Assembly (NCBI GenBank): GCA_902796525.1
Contig: CADBPB010000052.1
Location: forward strand, 1 to 10,701
DNA length: 10,701 nt
Direction of reading: 5' to 3'
DNA from: an uncultured Erysipelotrichaceae bacterium
GTDB taxonomy: Bacteria > Bacillota_I > Bacilli_A > Erysipelotrichales > Erysipelotrichaceae
Shown: positions 1 through 6,338 of the stretch, one piece after another
Layout: each line of letters starts with the position of its first letter
How positions within the stretch are numbered: the first letter of the stretch is position 1
Position numbers and translations under genes: made by a program
The notes under the pieces: generated by a model
What the model was told of the DNA's origin: nothing
The model's database searches: none
Seen by the model: the letters and a program-made list of their open reading frames with translations, nothing else

Positions 1-569
1 GCGTTGGTGATGATCTCAGCTTCATGGTCTTCCATTTCGCCTTCTTCGTTTGCTTCTGCGACCATCGTGATGATCTCGTCGTTAGAATAGGTTTCCGAAT
101 TGTCTTCATAGAAACGGGAGATCAGTTTTTCCAGCAAATGAAAAATGAAGGTCAGCGGCGTCAGCAGGAAGACCAGCAGACGCAGGATCGGCGTGACCGA
201 AACCGCAAATTTCTCCGGATTGTGCTTCGCCAGGGTTTTCGGCAGGATCTCGCCGATGACCATGATCACCAGAGTCATCACAGCTGAGGAGACCGCGACA
301 CCGTTCCCGCCATAGATGTTCGTAAAAAGGACCGTAGCCAGTGATGCGGCTACGACATTTACGATCGTATTGCCGATCAGGATGCTGGTGAGCAGTTTCG
401 AAAAATCGTCTGCCAACGCCAGCGTCTTTTCTGCGGCGCTATTGCCGGTGTTGATCATCGCTTTCAGGCGGATCTTGTTCAGGGAACTGAATGCAGTCTC
501 AGACGCACTGAAAAAGCTGTAGCACAGGACCAGGACGACCAGAATCGTCAATATATCATTATTATTCAT
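1..569 (-). CDS. CNNM/DUF21-type HlyC/CorC family membrane protein, N-terminal part (runs off window)
   Basis: The N-terminal 189 residues are visible; the gene continues past base 1. Family signatures of the CNNM (DUF21) transmembrane domain are clear: SASETAFSS at residues 21-29, GNTIVN at 66-71 and GEILPKTLAKHNP at 106-118. Hydrophobic stretches near residues 5-27, 57-83, 92-110 and 121-146 suit a four-pass inner domain. The final EEGEMEDHEAEII segment is the usual lead-in to the paired CBS domains, which lie outside the window. Family members are plasma membrane proteins linked to magnesium or other divalent cation efflux, and the old name hemolysin is misleading. The start at 569 is set by a GAGGTG ribosome binding site on bases 580-575, five bases upstream. 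The full family length is usually about 400-450 residues. The family call is firm; the ion transported cannot be read from the sequence. Confidence 0.93.
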   Translation of the reverse strand, partial: MNNNDILTILVVLVLCYSFFSASETAFSSLNKIRLKAMINTGNSAAEKTLALADDFSKLLTSILIGNTIVNVVAASLATVLFTNIYGGNGVAVSSAVMTLVIMVIGEILPKTLAKHNPEKFAVSVTPILRLLVFLLTPLTFIFHLLEKLISRFYEDNSETYSNDEIITMVAEANEEGEMEDHEAEIITN

Positions 570-573
570 GAAA

Positions 574-593
574 ACACCTCATTTCCAAGGTGC
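574..593 (-). promoter_or_regulatory. Hairpin masking the CNNM ribosome binding site
   Basis: In the minus-strand leader, GCACCTT (593-587) can pair with GAGGTGT (580-574) around a six-base loop GGAAAT. Five pairs are Watson-Crick and two are G-U. The right arm is the Shine-Dalgarno sequence itself, so folding would hide it. The remainder of the leader (about 594-632) shows no known riboswitch consensus that I can recognise. Whether this hairpin is regulated or simply limits translation is open. Confidence 0.5.
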
Positions 594-638
594 AGCTACT
601 CGGTAAAGGTACTTCGTCACTATTCAACATATGTGATA

Positions 639-667
639 ATTCTAGCAAATATTCAAAAATAATACAA
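639..667 (-). promoter_or_regulatory. Promoter of the CNNM gene
   Basis: On the minus strand TTGTAT (667-662) is separated by 17 bases from TAGAAT (644-639), and the -10 carries an extended TGC just upstream (647-645). Transcription would start near 632, giving a leader of about 60 bases. This is the best-formed promoter in the gap between the divergent CNNM and radical SAM genes. Confidence 0.7.
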
Positions 668-679
668 ATATATTTTCTC

Positions 680-695
680 TCAGGCATCTGCCTGA
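680..695. promoter_or_regulatory. 16-base perfect palindrome, candidate operator upstream of the radical SAM gene
   Basis: TCAGGCATCTGCCTGA consists of 7-base inverted arms around a 2-base centre. It lies 24 to 39 bases before the radical SAM start codon, over the expected -35 position of that gene and just outside the -35 of the divergent CNNM promoter (662-667). No T run follows it, so it is not an intrinsic terminator. A dimeric regulator binding here could control one or both divergent genes. The regulator is not identifiable. Confidence 0.5.
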
Positions 696-703
696 AGCAA
701 ATC

Positions 704-712
704 TGTTAAGAT
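704..712 (+). promoter_or_regulatory. Extended -10 element of the radical SAM gene
   Basis: TGTTAAGAT contains an extended TG (704-705) and the hexamer TAAGAT (707-712). No good -35 is present 16-18 bases upstream, which extended -10 promoters tolerate. Initiation about 7 bases after the hexamer would fall on the A of the ATG at 719, implying a leaderless messenger. TAA at 707-709 is also an in-frame stop, so the gene cannot start further upstream. Confidence 0.45.
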
Positions 713-718
713 AGAAAC

Positions 719-1531
719 ATGAAACGCGTCTATCTGGAAATCACGGATGCCTGTAACCTGAACTGCCCTTTCTGCAGCTATCCCAAAGGCAATACGTTTA
801 TGGAATATGCGGATATCGAGCATCATGTCAGGCAGATCCGGCCGTTCTGCAGCTATCTTTATCTCCATATGCTGGGAGAGCCTTTGCTTCATCCGGATTT
901 TGAAAGGATACTGGATCTGTTAGACAAAGAAAATATGGATCTTCAGCTGGTAACGAACGGCTTGCTGCTGAACAGATATCCGGATCTGCTCAAACATCGC
1001 TGTCTGCGGAAACTGTCCGTATCTCTGCACAGTATCAATCATGTTCCGGTTTCCGAGGACTACTTCCGGACGATCGACGGACTTATCGAAAATGATCAGG
1101 ACAGGAACATCGAACTGCGTTTCTATGGCAAGCAGCAGCTGGATGAGCGCCTGCAGGCATATCTGCAGCATCTGGAAGATGCCTGCGGATTCACTGAGAC
1201 GTCGAAAAAAGGCTCATACAATCTGAAAAACCATGTCTATGTCTATTTCAGCGATTTCTTCGAATGGCCGCAGATCGACGCTCCTTTCGTTTCTGACGAA
1301 GGGACCTGTCATGGGGCGACCGACATGATCGCCATCAATGTGCATCACGATGTGACATTGTGCTGTCTGGACCCCAAAGCATACAACAAAATCGGAAATC
1401 TCAAAGAAAAAGATCTTTCAAAGATCCTTTCTTCAAAAACATATCTCAATTATCTCGCTGATTTCAGGCGGCATTATTTCTCTTCGGAATTATGCCAAAG
1501 ATGCAGCTATAGGACGCGTTTCAATTCGTAA
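719..1531 (+). CDS. Radical SAM protein with C-terminal SPASM-like domain
   Basis: The 270-residue protein has the AdoMet-cluster motif CxxxCxxC at C12, C16 and C19 (ACNLNCPFC), followed by the GEP motif in HMLGEPLLHPDF (residues 50-61), which contacts AdoMet. The C-terminal part carries C197, the pair C215-C216 in LCCLD, an IGNL turn near 225-228 and C259/C262 in LCQRC. This is the layout of a reduced SPASM domain holding an auxiliary iron-sulfur cluster. SPASM enzymes usually modify peptides or proteins by radical chemistry, but this subgroup has no assigned substrate, and no obvious precursor peptide gene is adjacent. The start is fixed because the next Met would remove the cluster motif and a stop lies 12 bases upstream. 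There is no Shine-Dalgarno sequence. The 3' end overlaps the convergent SpoU-like gene by 25 bases. Confidence 0.9.
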   Translation: MKRVYLEITDACNLNCPFCSYPKGNTFMEYADIEHHVRQIRPFCSYLYLHMLGEPLLHPDFERILDLLDKENMDLQLVTNGLLLNRYPDLLKHRCLRKLSVSLHSINHVPVSEDYFRTIDGLIENDQDRNIELRFYGKQQLDERLQAYLQHLEDACGFTETSKKGSYNLKNHVYVYFSDFFEWPQIDAPFVSDEGTCHGATDMIAINVHHDVTLCCLDPKAYNKIGNLKEKDLSKILSSKTYLNYLADFRRHYFSSELCQRCSYRTRFNS

Positions 1532-2211
1532 GCGCGTTCCAGAACGATGGAAGAACGGATCGCCAGAGATATCGTATCGAAATGATGATGGGCGATCGTA
1601 TAGACATCGGAAGCATAGCCATCCAGTTCGTGCGGATCCTGGGCGATCAGCAGGCTGAATGCTTTTTTCAGTTTCAGTTCTTTCAGCTCCCTGTTTCCGT
1701 TGCTGCTGAAAACGTAGATCGGATGATCCGGATAGTCTTTCAGATACCCTTTCATCTCGGGGTACTGCCGGACGGAAACCTGGAAAAAAGCTCCCATGGA
1801 AGAACGGATGCAGGCAGGATCGAAGAGGTCGATCTGACTGCCGATCAGGATGATGTCCTTGAAATCGAAAGAGACCGCTGATCTTATGACCGTACCAAGA
1901 TCATTGAGATCATTGAAATGATACAGAATGAGATGCTCATGGTCATGAAGGACCGTTTCATATTTGTGAAAAATGCCGATGCAGTAGCAGTTTTCTTTGG
2001 CGGAAAGCCTGTCGATCAGCGGATCATCGTATCTGCAAGGGATATTCGAACGTTCGCACAAGGAAAACAGGTTCGCAGATTCCCGGTTGCGTATCACTTT
2101 TTCGGATAGGATGACTTCTTTCATATGGCTGCTTTGATGTTTCAGAGCTTCCATGGTCAGAGACATGCCTAAACAGTAGGATGTCTCATCTTGTCTGCTA
2201 TATCTGTTCAT
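1507..2211 (-). CDS. Divergent SpoU/TrmH-fold (SPOUT) RNA methyltransferase-like protein
   Basis: Taken from the ATG at 2211 the protein has 234 residues, normal for small TrmH-family enzymes. The N-terminal segment SYCLGMSLTMEALKH matches the usual opening of the family. Motif 1 is present as NDLNDLGTVIRSA (about residues 100-112), keeping the Asn and Arg, and the following DPACIRSSMGAFF corresponds to the normal RASMGALF. The AdoMet-binding knot is poorly conserved: the expected GNExxGL appears as IAQDPHEL (189-196), and the expected SLNxxxAxGI region reads DTISLAIRSSIVLE. Family members 2'-O-methylate tRNA or rRNA; whether this one still binds AdoMet is doubtful. ATGs at 2229 and 2247 are in frame, but 2211 best matches homologue N-termini. 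The gene overlaps the dehydrogenase gene by 14 bases, so it is last in that operon. Confidence 0.82.
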   Translation of the reverse strand: MNRYSRQDETSYCLGMSLTMEALKHQSSHMKEVILSEKVIRNRESANLFSLCERSNIPCRYDDPLIDRLSAKENCYCIGIFHKYETVLHDHEHLILYHFNDLNDLGTVIRSAVSFDFKDIILIGSQIDLFDPACIRSSMGAFFQVSVRQYPEMKGYLKDYPDHPIYVFSSNGNRELKELKLKKAFSLLIAQDPHELDGYASDVYTIAHHHFDTISLAIRSSIVLERAYELKRVL

Positions 2212-3712
2212 GTTTCCATAGTATCGCATTTGCGATCCGTATGCCATCCAAAGCGCAGGACATGATCCCTCCGCCGTAACCGGCTCCTTCTCCCATGGGA
2301 TAGAGGCGTTTCGTGTTGACAGACTGACAGGTCTGATCGCGATTGATGCGGATCGGGCTGGAGGAACGCGTTTCCGGGCCTACGATGATCCCTTTGTCGA
2401 TGAAACCCGGGATCTTCCGGTCGAAATCCCGGAAGGCTTCTTTGAGGATCGTCAGATCTTTTTCATTAAAAAAGCGATTGAAATCATATAATACCGTCCC
2501 TAACGGATATGTCGATTCAAAAACAAGCGGATGCAGTTCGCCATTCATGAAATCGCCGATGTTCTGAGCAAGCGCCTGATAGGAACGGGAATAATCGTAG
2601 GCTTCTTTTTCCAGTGAACGCAGGTATGCCAGTCCGTCCTCGAATTCTTCTTTGAAGACCTGGATCAGGATGGCGCTGTTGGCGTAGCCGGAATCTCGGG
2701 CGGCATAGGACATTCCGTTGGTGACGATGCTGTTTCGATCGGACATGGCCGGGATCACGATACCTCCCGGACACATGCAGAAGGAATAAACGCCTTTCTC
2801 TCCTTTGTAGCGCAAAAAGTATTCGTTGGCTTCTTTCACGAGCGCGTCGGTCTGCCGTGCATCGATAAAAGACTGCGGGTGTTCGACCCGGAAACCGATG
2901 GCGATATCTTTCTTTTCCATGAATACTCCCTGTTTCTTCAGCATCTCATAGGTTTCCTGTGCGCTATGTCCGATCCCCAGTAGGATATGGTCCGCATCAT
3001 AGCTTCCCTGTTTGGTCGTTACGCCGATGGCTTCATGCATTTCGTTGAGAATGAGACCGGTCACGGGTTCGCCGAAATGAAAGCTGACACCTTCAGCGAT
3101 CAGATGATCGGTGATGCTTCCGATGATCTTCCGGATCTCGTCCGTTCCTATATGGGCATGATTCTCATAGCGTATCCTTTCGGAAGCTCCGAAGCGGATG
3201 AAAAGATCCAGGATGTAATCGATATATCTGTCCTTGATCCTCGTGGTCAGCTTGGCATCGGAAAAAGTGCCTGCCCCTCCTTCGCCGAATTGGACATTCG
3301 ATTCAGGATCGAGAATGCCTGTCTGGAAGAACGTTTCCACGTCCCTGACTCTCTCTTCGATCCGTTTTCCTTTTTCGAATACGATGACTTTGTAGCCCGC
3401 AGAATGCAGTCTGTATGCGGAAAACAGCCCGCTCGGTCCGTAGCCGATGATGATACACGTTTCATCGGTATCGATACGATCGGGTTCCAGCTGTTCCGGA
3501 ATGTACTTCTGATAGCCTTTTCTGATATATTTTTCTTCGTCTTTCACATCGACAAGAACGCTGTAAACATACAGCGGATCTTTTCGCGCATCCAGCGATT
3601 TCTTGCGGATCATATAGGAACGTATCGATGCCTTGAGTTTCTTTTCGATAGCCCTTTTCAGGTCCTCCTGATCACCGTCGATCGGTACTTTGATATCGTT
3701 TAGAAGGATCAT
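2198..3712 (-). CDS. FAD-dependent dehydrogenase (COG2509 type)
   Basis: The 504-residue protein starts with a small domain of about 80 residues containing the family segment IRKKSLDARKDPLYVYSV, then a Rossmann FAD-binding motif GYGPSG at residues 90-95 with the acidic strand end VIVFEKG (109-115). Further family marks are FGEGGAGTFSDAKL (142-155), CMCPGGIV (312-319), ETRSSSPIRI (447-456) and the C-terminal flavin-contact loop GEGAGYGGGIMS (474-485). Length and motifs match a complete enzyme. It should be a cytosolic flavoprotein oxidoreductase; substrate and physiological role of this family are not established. The start codon overlaps the tetR stop as ATGA, and GGAG at 3727-3724 lies 11 bases upstream within tetR, so translation is probably coupled. 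Co-transcription with a TetR regulator and a SpoU-like protein is the only functional clue. Confidence 0.9.
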   Translation of the reverse strand: MILLNDIKVPIDGDQEDLKRAIEKKLKASIRSYMIRKKSLDARKDPLYVYSVLVDVKDEEKYIRKGYQKYIPEQLEPDRIDTDETCIIIGYGPSGLFSAYRLHSAGYKVIVFEKGKRIEERVRDVETFFQTGILDPESNVQFGEGGAGTFSDAKLTTRIKDRYIDYILDLFIRFGASERIRYENHAHIGTDEIRKIIGSITDHLIAEGVSFHFGEPVTGLILNEMHEAIGVTTKQGSYDADHILLGIGHSAQETYEMLKKQGVFMEKKDIAIGFRVEHPQSFIDARQTDALVKEANEYFLRYKGEKGVYSFCMCPGGIVIPAMSDRNSIVTNGMSYAARDSGYANSAILIQVFKEEFEDGLAYLRSLEKEAYDYSRSYQALAQNIGDFMNGELHPLVFESTYPLGTVLYDFNRFFNEKDLTILKEAFRDFDRKIPGFIDKGIIVGPETRSSSPIRINRDQTCQSVNTKRLYPMGEGAGYGGGIMSCALDGIRIANAILWKHEQI

Positions 3713-4380
3713 TGCTGTTCTTTCTCCGCGTTTGGAATATGATAGAACGAATAAGCGTCGTTTCTTTGGGTGAAATCGGAATCAAGCATCACGATGAAAG
3801 AATGAAGGAACGTCTTTAGTGCGGACGACAGCGATTCGATAGAGATGTCTTTTTCATTAAAAATGGTTTTGATGCCGGTACAGATGCATTTCGCATAGGT
3901 TCCGGTAAGAAGATCCCGTTCCTGCTGCTGGCTGTCAAAAAGATAATGCTGATCGACCAGCGAGCGTATCGTGCGGGTGAACCAGCGGATGATCTTCTCT
4001 TCCGTCTTTTCGTCCGTCAGCAGAATCATGAATTCATCCGGACGTATCTGATAAAGACCGATGAGACGGTCCGAGAAACGGTCCATCAGTTTCGATAGTT
4101 CATTGACGTCGGTTTTGATGCTGAAAACGCGGGCTTCCTTCGAAACAGTATCGACCGTCAGTTCTCTCAAGATGTCATCGATCTCGTCTCTTGCGTGGGA
4201 AACGATATGTTCCTGTATTTCTTCCTTATTCTTGAAATAACGGTACAGATTTCCTACCGTCATCTCCGCTTTTGCAGCGATCGAACGCATCGAAGCATCC
4301 TGATATCCCTTTTCACGCAATTCCTGTCGGGCGGCCTCGATGATCGCCTGACGCTGTTCCTCTTTCAAAAACTGTGCCAT
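3709..4380 (-). CDS. TetR/AcrR family transcriptional regulator
   Basis: The 223-residue protein has the TetR DNA-binding domain at the N-terminus: a helix with IIEAARQELREKGY (13-26), then the helix-turn-helix SMRSIAAKAEMTVGNLYRYF (30-49) and the usual KNKEEI. The C-terminal ligand-binding domain is all-helical and unlike any specific subgroup I recognise, so the inducer is unknown. AGAGG at 4392-4388 lies 7 bases before the ATG at 4380. It is the first gene of a three-gene operon with the FAD dehydrogenase and the SpoU-like gene, sharing ATGA with the former. A palindrome over its promoter suggests that it represses its own operon. The rpsO terminator separates it from the upstream gene. 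Confidence 0.92.
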   Translation of the reverse strand: MAQFLKEEQRQAIIEAARQELREKGYQDASMRSIAAKAEMTVGNLYRYFKNKEEIQEHIVSHARDEIDDILRELTVDTVSKEARVFSIKTDVNELSKLMDRFSDRLIGLYQIRPDEFMILLTDEKTEEKIIRWFTRTIRSLVDQHYLFDSQQQERDLLTGTYAKCICTGIKTIFNEKDISIESLSSALKTFLHSFIVMLDSDFTQRNDAYSFYHIPNAEKEQQ

Positions 4381-4397
4381 ACCGATACCTCTGTTTC

Positions 4398-4426
4398 ATT
4401 ATATCATAATAATAAACATAAGTTTA
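4398..4426 (-). promoter_or_regulatory. Promoter of the tetR operon with candidate TetR operator
   Basis: On the minus strand a perfect TATAAT (4403-4398) is preceded by an extended TGA, giving TGATATAAT, while the -35 region is weak. The -35 and spacer are covered by the inverted repeat TAAAC-ATAA-GTTTA (4413-4426). Palindromes of this type over the promoter of an operon that starts with tetR are typical sites of autorepression. The predicted leader is only about 10-13 bases, just enough for the AGAGG ribosome site. Binding is inferred from position and symmetry only. Confidence 0.6.
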
Positions 4427-4435
4427 CTGATATAG

Positions 4436-4464
4436 GAAAGAAAAAGCCATACTTTCGTATGGCT
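4436..4464 (-). terminator. Rho-independent terminator of rpsO
   Basis: On the minus strand AGCCATAC (4464-4457), loop GAAA, GTATGGCT (4452-4445) form an 8-pair perfect stem followed by TTTTCTTTCC. It starts 7 bases after the rpsO stop codon and ends before the tetR promoter, so it insulates the tetR operon from rpsO transcription. Confidence 0.9.
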
Positions 4465-4471
4465 CGAGATC

Positions 4472-4738
4472 TTATTTTCTTAAACCTAATTTCGAAACAA
4501 GTTCTCTGTATCTGTTGACATCTTCATTCTTCAGATATTCCAGCAGACTCTTACGTTTGCTGACCATCTTCAACAGACCTCTGTTGGAATGGAAATCTTT
4601 CTTGTGCTGCTGCATGTGGACAGTCAGACGGTTGATCTGGTTCGTCAGCAAGGCAACCTGCACTTCAACAGATCCCGTATCACCCTGGAATTGCTGGAAT
4701 TCCTTGACGATCGCGGCTTTTTCTTCTTTTGTTAACAT
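4472..4738 (-). CDS. rpsO: 30S ribosomal protein S15
   Basis: The 88-residue product matches S15 over its full length (89 residues is usual). The S15 signature is seen in GDTGSVEVQVALLTNQINRL (19-38), followed by HxxxHKKDFHSNRGLLKMVSKR-type sequence and the ending YRELVSKLGLRK. S15 is a primary binder of the central domain of 16S rRNA, at the helix 20-22 junction, and helps organise the small subunit platform. AAGGAG at 4750-4745 lies 6 bases before the ATG. The gene has its own promoter and terminator and a structured leader, so it is probably a single-gene unit, although malQ read-through is possible since no terminator is visible between them. Confidence 0.98.
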   Translation of the reverse strand: MLTKEEKAAIVKEFQQFQGDTGSVEVQVALLTNQINRLTVHMQQHKKDFHSNRGLLKMVSKRKSLLEYLKNEDVNRYRELVSKLGLRK

Positions 4739-4742
4739 GTTT

Positions 4743-4810
4743 TTCTCCTTTATTCAGATATCGATCGTATCCGTGTCGGAATTCGGAGAATGTTCCGACT
4801 CAGAAACGAT
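4743..4810 (-). promoter_or_regulatory. Structured rpsO leader, candidate S15 autoregulatory pseudoknot
   Basis: The minus-strand leader folds into a long hairpin. ATCGT (4810-4806) pairs with ACGAT (4768-4764); TCTG (4804-4801) pairs with CGGA (4773-4770), including a U-G next to a G-C; and GTCGGAA (4799-4793) pairs with TTCCGAC (4781-4775). Single U-U and A-A mismatches separate the blocks. The 11-base loop CATTCTCCGAA contains TTCTCC (4790-4785), an exact complement of the Shine-Dalgarno GGAGAA (4748-4743). A loop-to-ribosome-site pseudoknot would therefore mask initiation. E. coli rpsO is known to use an S15-stabilised pseudoknot in its messenger, and S15 recognises a GU/GC pair motif. 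Regulation by S15 here is inferred. Confidence 0.6.
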
Positions 4811-4819
4811 GCTTTAATA

Positions 4820-4847
4820 TTATTACATAAAACAGTCTAAGCTTCAA
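4820..4847 (-). promoter_or_regulatory. rpsO: Promoter of rpsO
   Basis: TTGAAG (4847-4842) and TAATAA (4825-4820) on the minus strand are 16 bases apart, in the gap just after malQ. Initiation near 4813 would place the 5' end right before the first stem of the rpsO leader hairpin (4810). An alternative -10 TAATAT lies 3 bases downstream. Confidence 0.55.
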
Positions 4848-4850
4848 TAC

Positions 4851-6338
4851 TTATTTGCGACCGCGGCCGCAGCCATGGACGAGCCTGCCGATCTTTCTGG
4901 CTAGGCGCCGGTTCAACTGCCCTTTCAAGAGCCTCCAGCGCCAGTTGCCCAGAGTCCCCGGTACATTGATGGTTGCTTTCTCATCGAGGCCGAGATAATC
5001 CTGCATCTGGCAGACGAAGAGTCCGGCTACGGAATTCATGCCGGCACGAATAAACGCGCAGTTGCATCCTTCTTTCTTATTGAAACCGTAATAGGATCTC
5101 GCATAGTTCAGTTCTTCTTTTTTAGCGTGACGGACCCAGCCGACGATCGGCATATTGTCATGCGTACCGATATAGCAGACTGAATTCGGCACATGATGAT
5201 GCGGACTGTGGAAACTGCTTCCGTCAGGATTCATGGAAAACTGCAGGACACGCATGCCGGGGAACGCCGAGTAATCCAACAGTTCCACGACATCTTCGGT
5301 GATATCGCCCAAATCTTCCGCGATGAATTCGATATTTGTAAAATCATTTTTCAGTATATCGGCGAAATCTTTGGATGGACCATCGACCCAGCGCCCGTTT
5401 TTCGCCGTTTTTGAACCGTAAGGAACCGCCCAGTAGGCCTGGAACCCCCGGAAATGGTCGATCCGGATCACATCGAAATATTTTCCCACGCCTTCCAGAC
5501 GCCTTCTCCACCAGCCGTAGCCGTCTTTTTTCATATAGTTCCAGTCGTAGAGAGGATTCCCCCACAGCTGTCCGTCATCAGAAAAATAATCAGGCGGTAC
5601 GCCGGCTACTTCCGTCGGAATCAGGGTCTCCTTGTCCAGCTGGAACTGCTTCGGTTCCGCCCAGACTTCACAGGAATCCAAAGAAACATAGATCGGCAGA
5701 TCGCCGATGATCCTGATTCCATGTTCATTCGCATATGTTTTAAGATCCATATACTGTCTGTAGAAAAGAAACTGCAGAAAAGCATAGAAGCGGATATCTT
5801 CTTCCAGCAGTTCAGCATAGCGATGCATCGCCTTGCTGCGACGCAGACGGATCTCTTCGTCCGGCCATTCCAGCCAGGAACGCATGCTGAAATGTTTCTT
5901 TATCGCCATGAAGAAGCTGTAATCATTCAGCCACTTGTTTTCCTGCAGGAAATCCTGGAATTCTTCCGGATATTTCCGGATGCCTCTTTCATATGCCTTA
6001 TGCAGGGTCTGGTACCTGTTCTGATATAGATAACCATAGTCGATGCTGACAGGATCGCTAACGACGATTTCCTGCAATTCCGTCCGTTTCAGCAAGCCAT
6101 CTTTGACCAGCAGATCCAGATCGATGAAATAAGGATTCCCGGCAAACGAAGAAAAAGCCTGATAAGGAGAATCGCCATAGCTGGTATGCCCGATCGGTAG
6201 CACCTGCCAGTAGGACTGATTCGCTTCGACCAGGAAATCGATGAACCTGTATGCCTCTTTGCCTAAAGTGCCGATCCCGTAGCGGGATGGCAGCGAGAAG
6301 ATGGGCAAGAGTATTCCTGAACTTCTTTTTATCGTCAT
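4851..6338 (-). CDS. malQ: 4-alpha-glucanotransferase (GH77, amylomaltase)
   Basis: The 495-residue cytosolic enzyme begins with the typical RSSGILLPIFSLPSRYGIG and contains the GH77 motifs in order: WQVLPIGHTSYGDSPYQ (44-60), IGDLPIYV (211-218), IRIDHFRG with catalytic nucleophile D294, EDLG with acid/base E341, and GTHDN with D394. The length is normal for the family. It transfers segments between maltodextrins, releasing glucose and longer chains during maltose, maltodextrin or glycogen use. The start at 6338 gives the standard N-terminus, but only AAAG precedes it, so the ribosome site is weak. A short basic tail (GRGRK) ends the protein. It is divergent from the secreted-glycosidase operon across 28 bases, which suggests joint control with the alpha-amylase. 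No terminator is seen after it, and rpsO follows 112 bases later. Confidence 0.96.
   Translation of the reverse strand: MTIKRSSGILLPIFSLPSRYGIGTLGKEAYRFIDFLVEANQSYWQVLPIGHTSYGDSPYQAFSSFAGNPYFIDLDLLVKDGLLKRTELQEIVVSDPVSIDYGYLYQNRYQTLHKAYERGIRKYPEEFQDFLQENKWLNDYSFFMAIKKHFSMRSWLEWPDEEIRLRRSKAMHRYAELLEEDIRFYAFLQFLFYRQYMDLKTYANEHGIRIIGDLPIYVSLDSCEVWAEPKQFQLDKETLIPTEVAGVPPDYFSDDGQLWGNPLYDWNYMKKDGYGWWRRRLEGVGKYFDVIRIDHFRGFQAYWAVPYGSKTAKNGRWVDGPSKDFADILKNDFTNIEFIAEDLGDITEDVVELLDYSAFPGMRVLQFSMNPDGSSFHSPHHHVPNSVCYIGTHDNMPIVGWVRHAKKEELNYARSYYGFNKKEGCNCAFIRAGMNSVAGLFVCQMQDYLGLDEKATINVPGTLGNWRWRLLKGQLNRRLARKIGRLVHGCGRGRK

Noticed and set aside
570..640. Known riboswitch (Mg2+ M-box, Mn2+ yybP-ykoY, Ni/Co) upstream of the CNNM gene
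   Set aside because: The leader is only about 60 bases and I could not match the conserved cores of these classes, so only the simple hairpin is reported.
680..695. The palindrome as an intrinsic terminator
   Set aside because: No T run follows on either strand and it lies upstream of both divergent genes.
2212..2247. Longer starts (2229 or 2247) for the SpoU-like gene
   Set aside because: The extra residues are encoded within the conserved end of the dehydrogenase gene. The protein from 2211 aligns naturally with the usual family N-terminus. The choice is not certain, as 2229 has a weak GGA upstream.
2987..3703. 238-codon open frame on the plus strand opposite the FAD dehydrogenase gene
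   Set aside because: It lies wholly antisense to a gene with clear flavoprotein motifs, has no ribosome site or recognisable domain, and is explained by the codon bias of the real gene.
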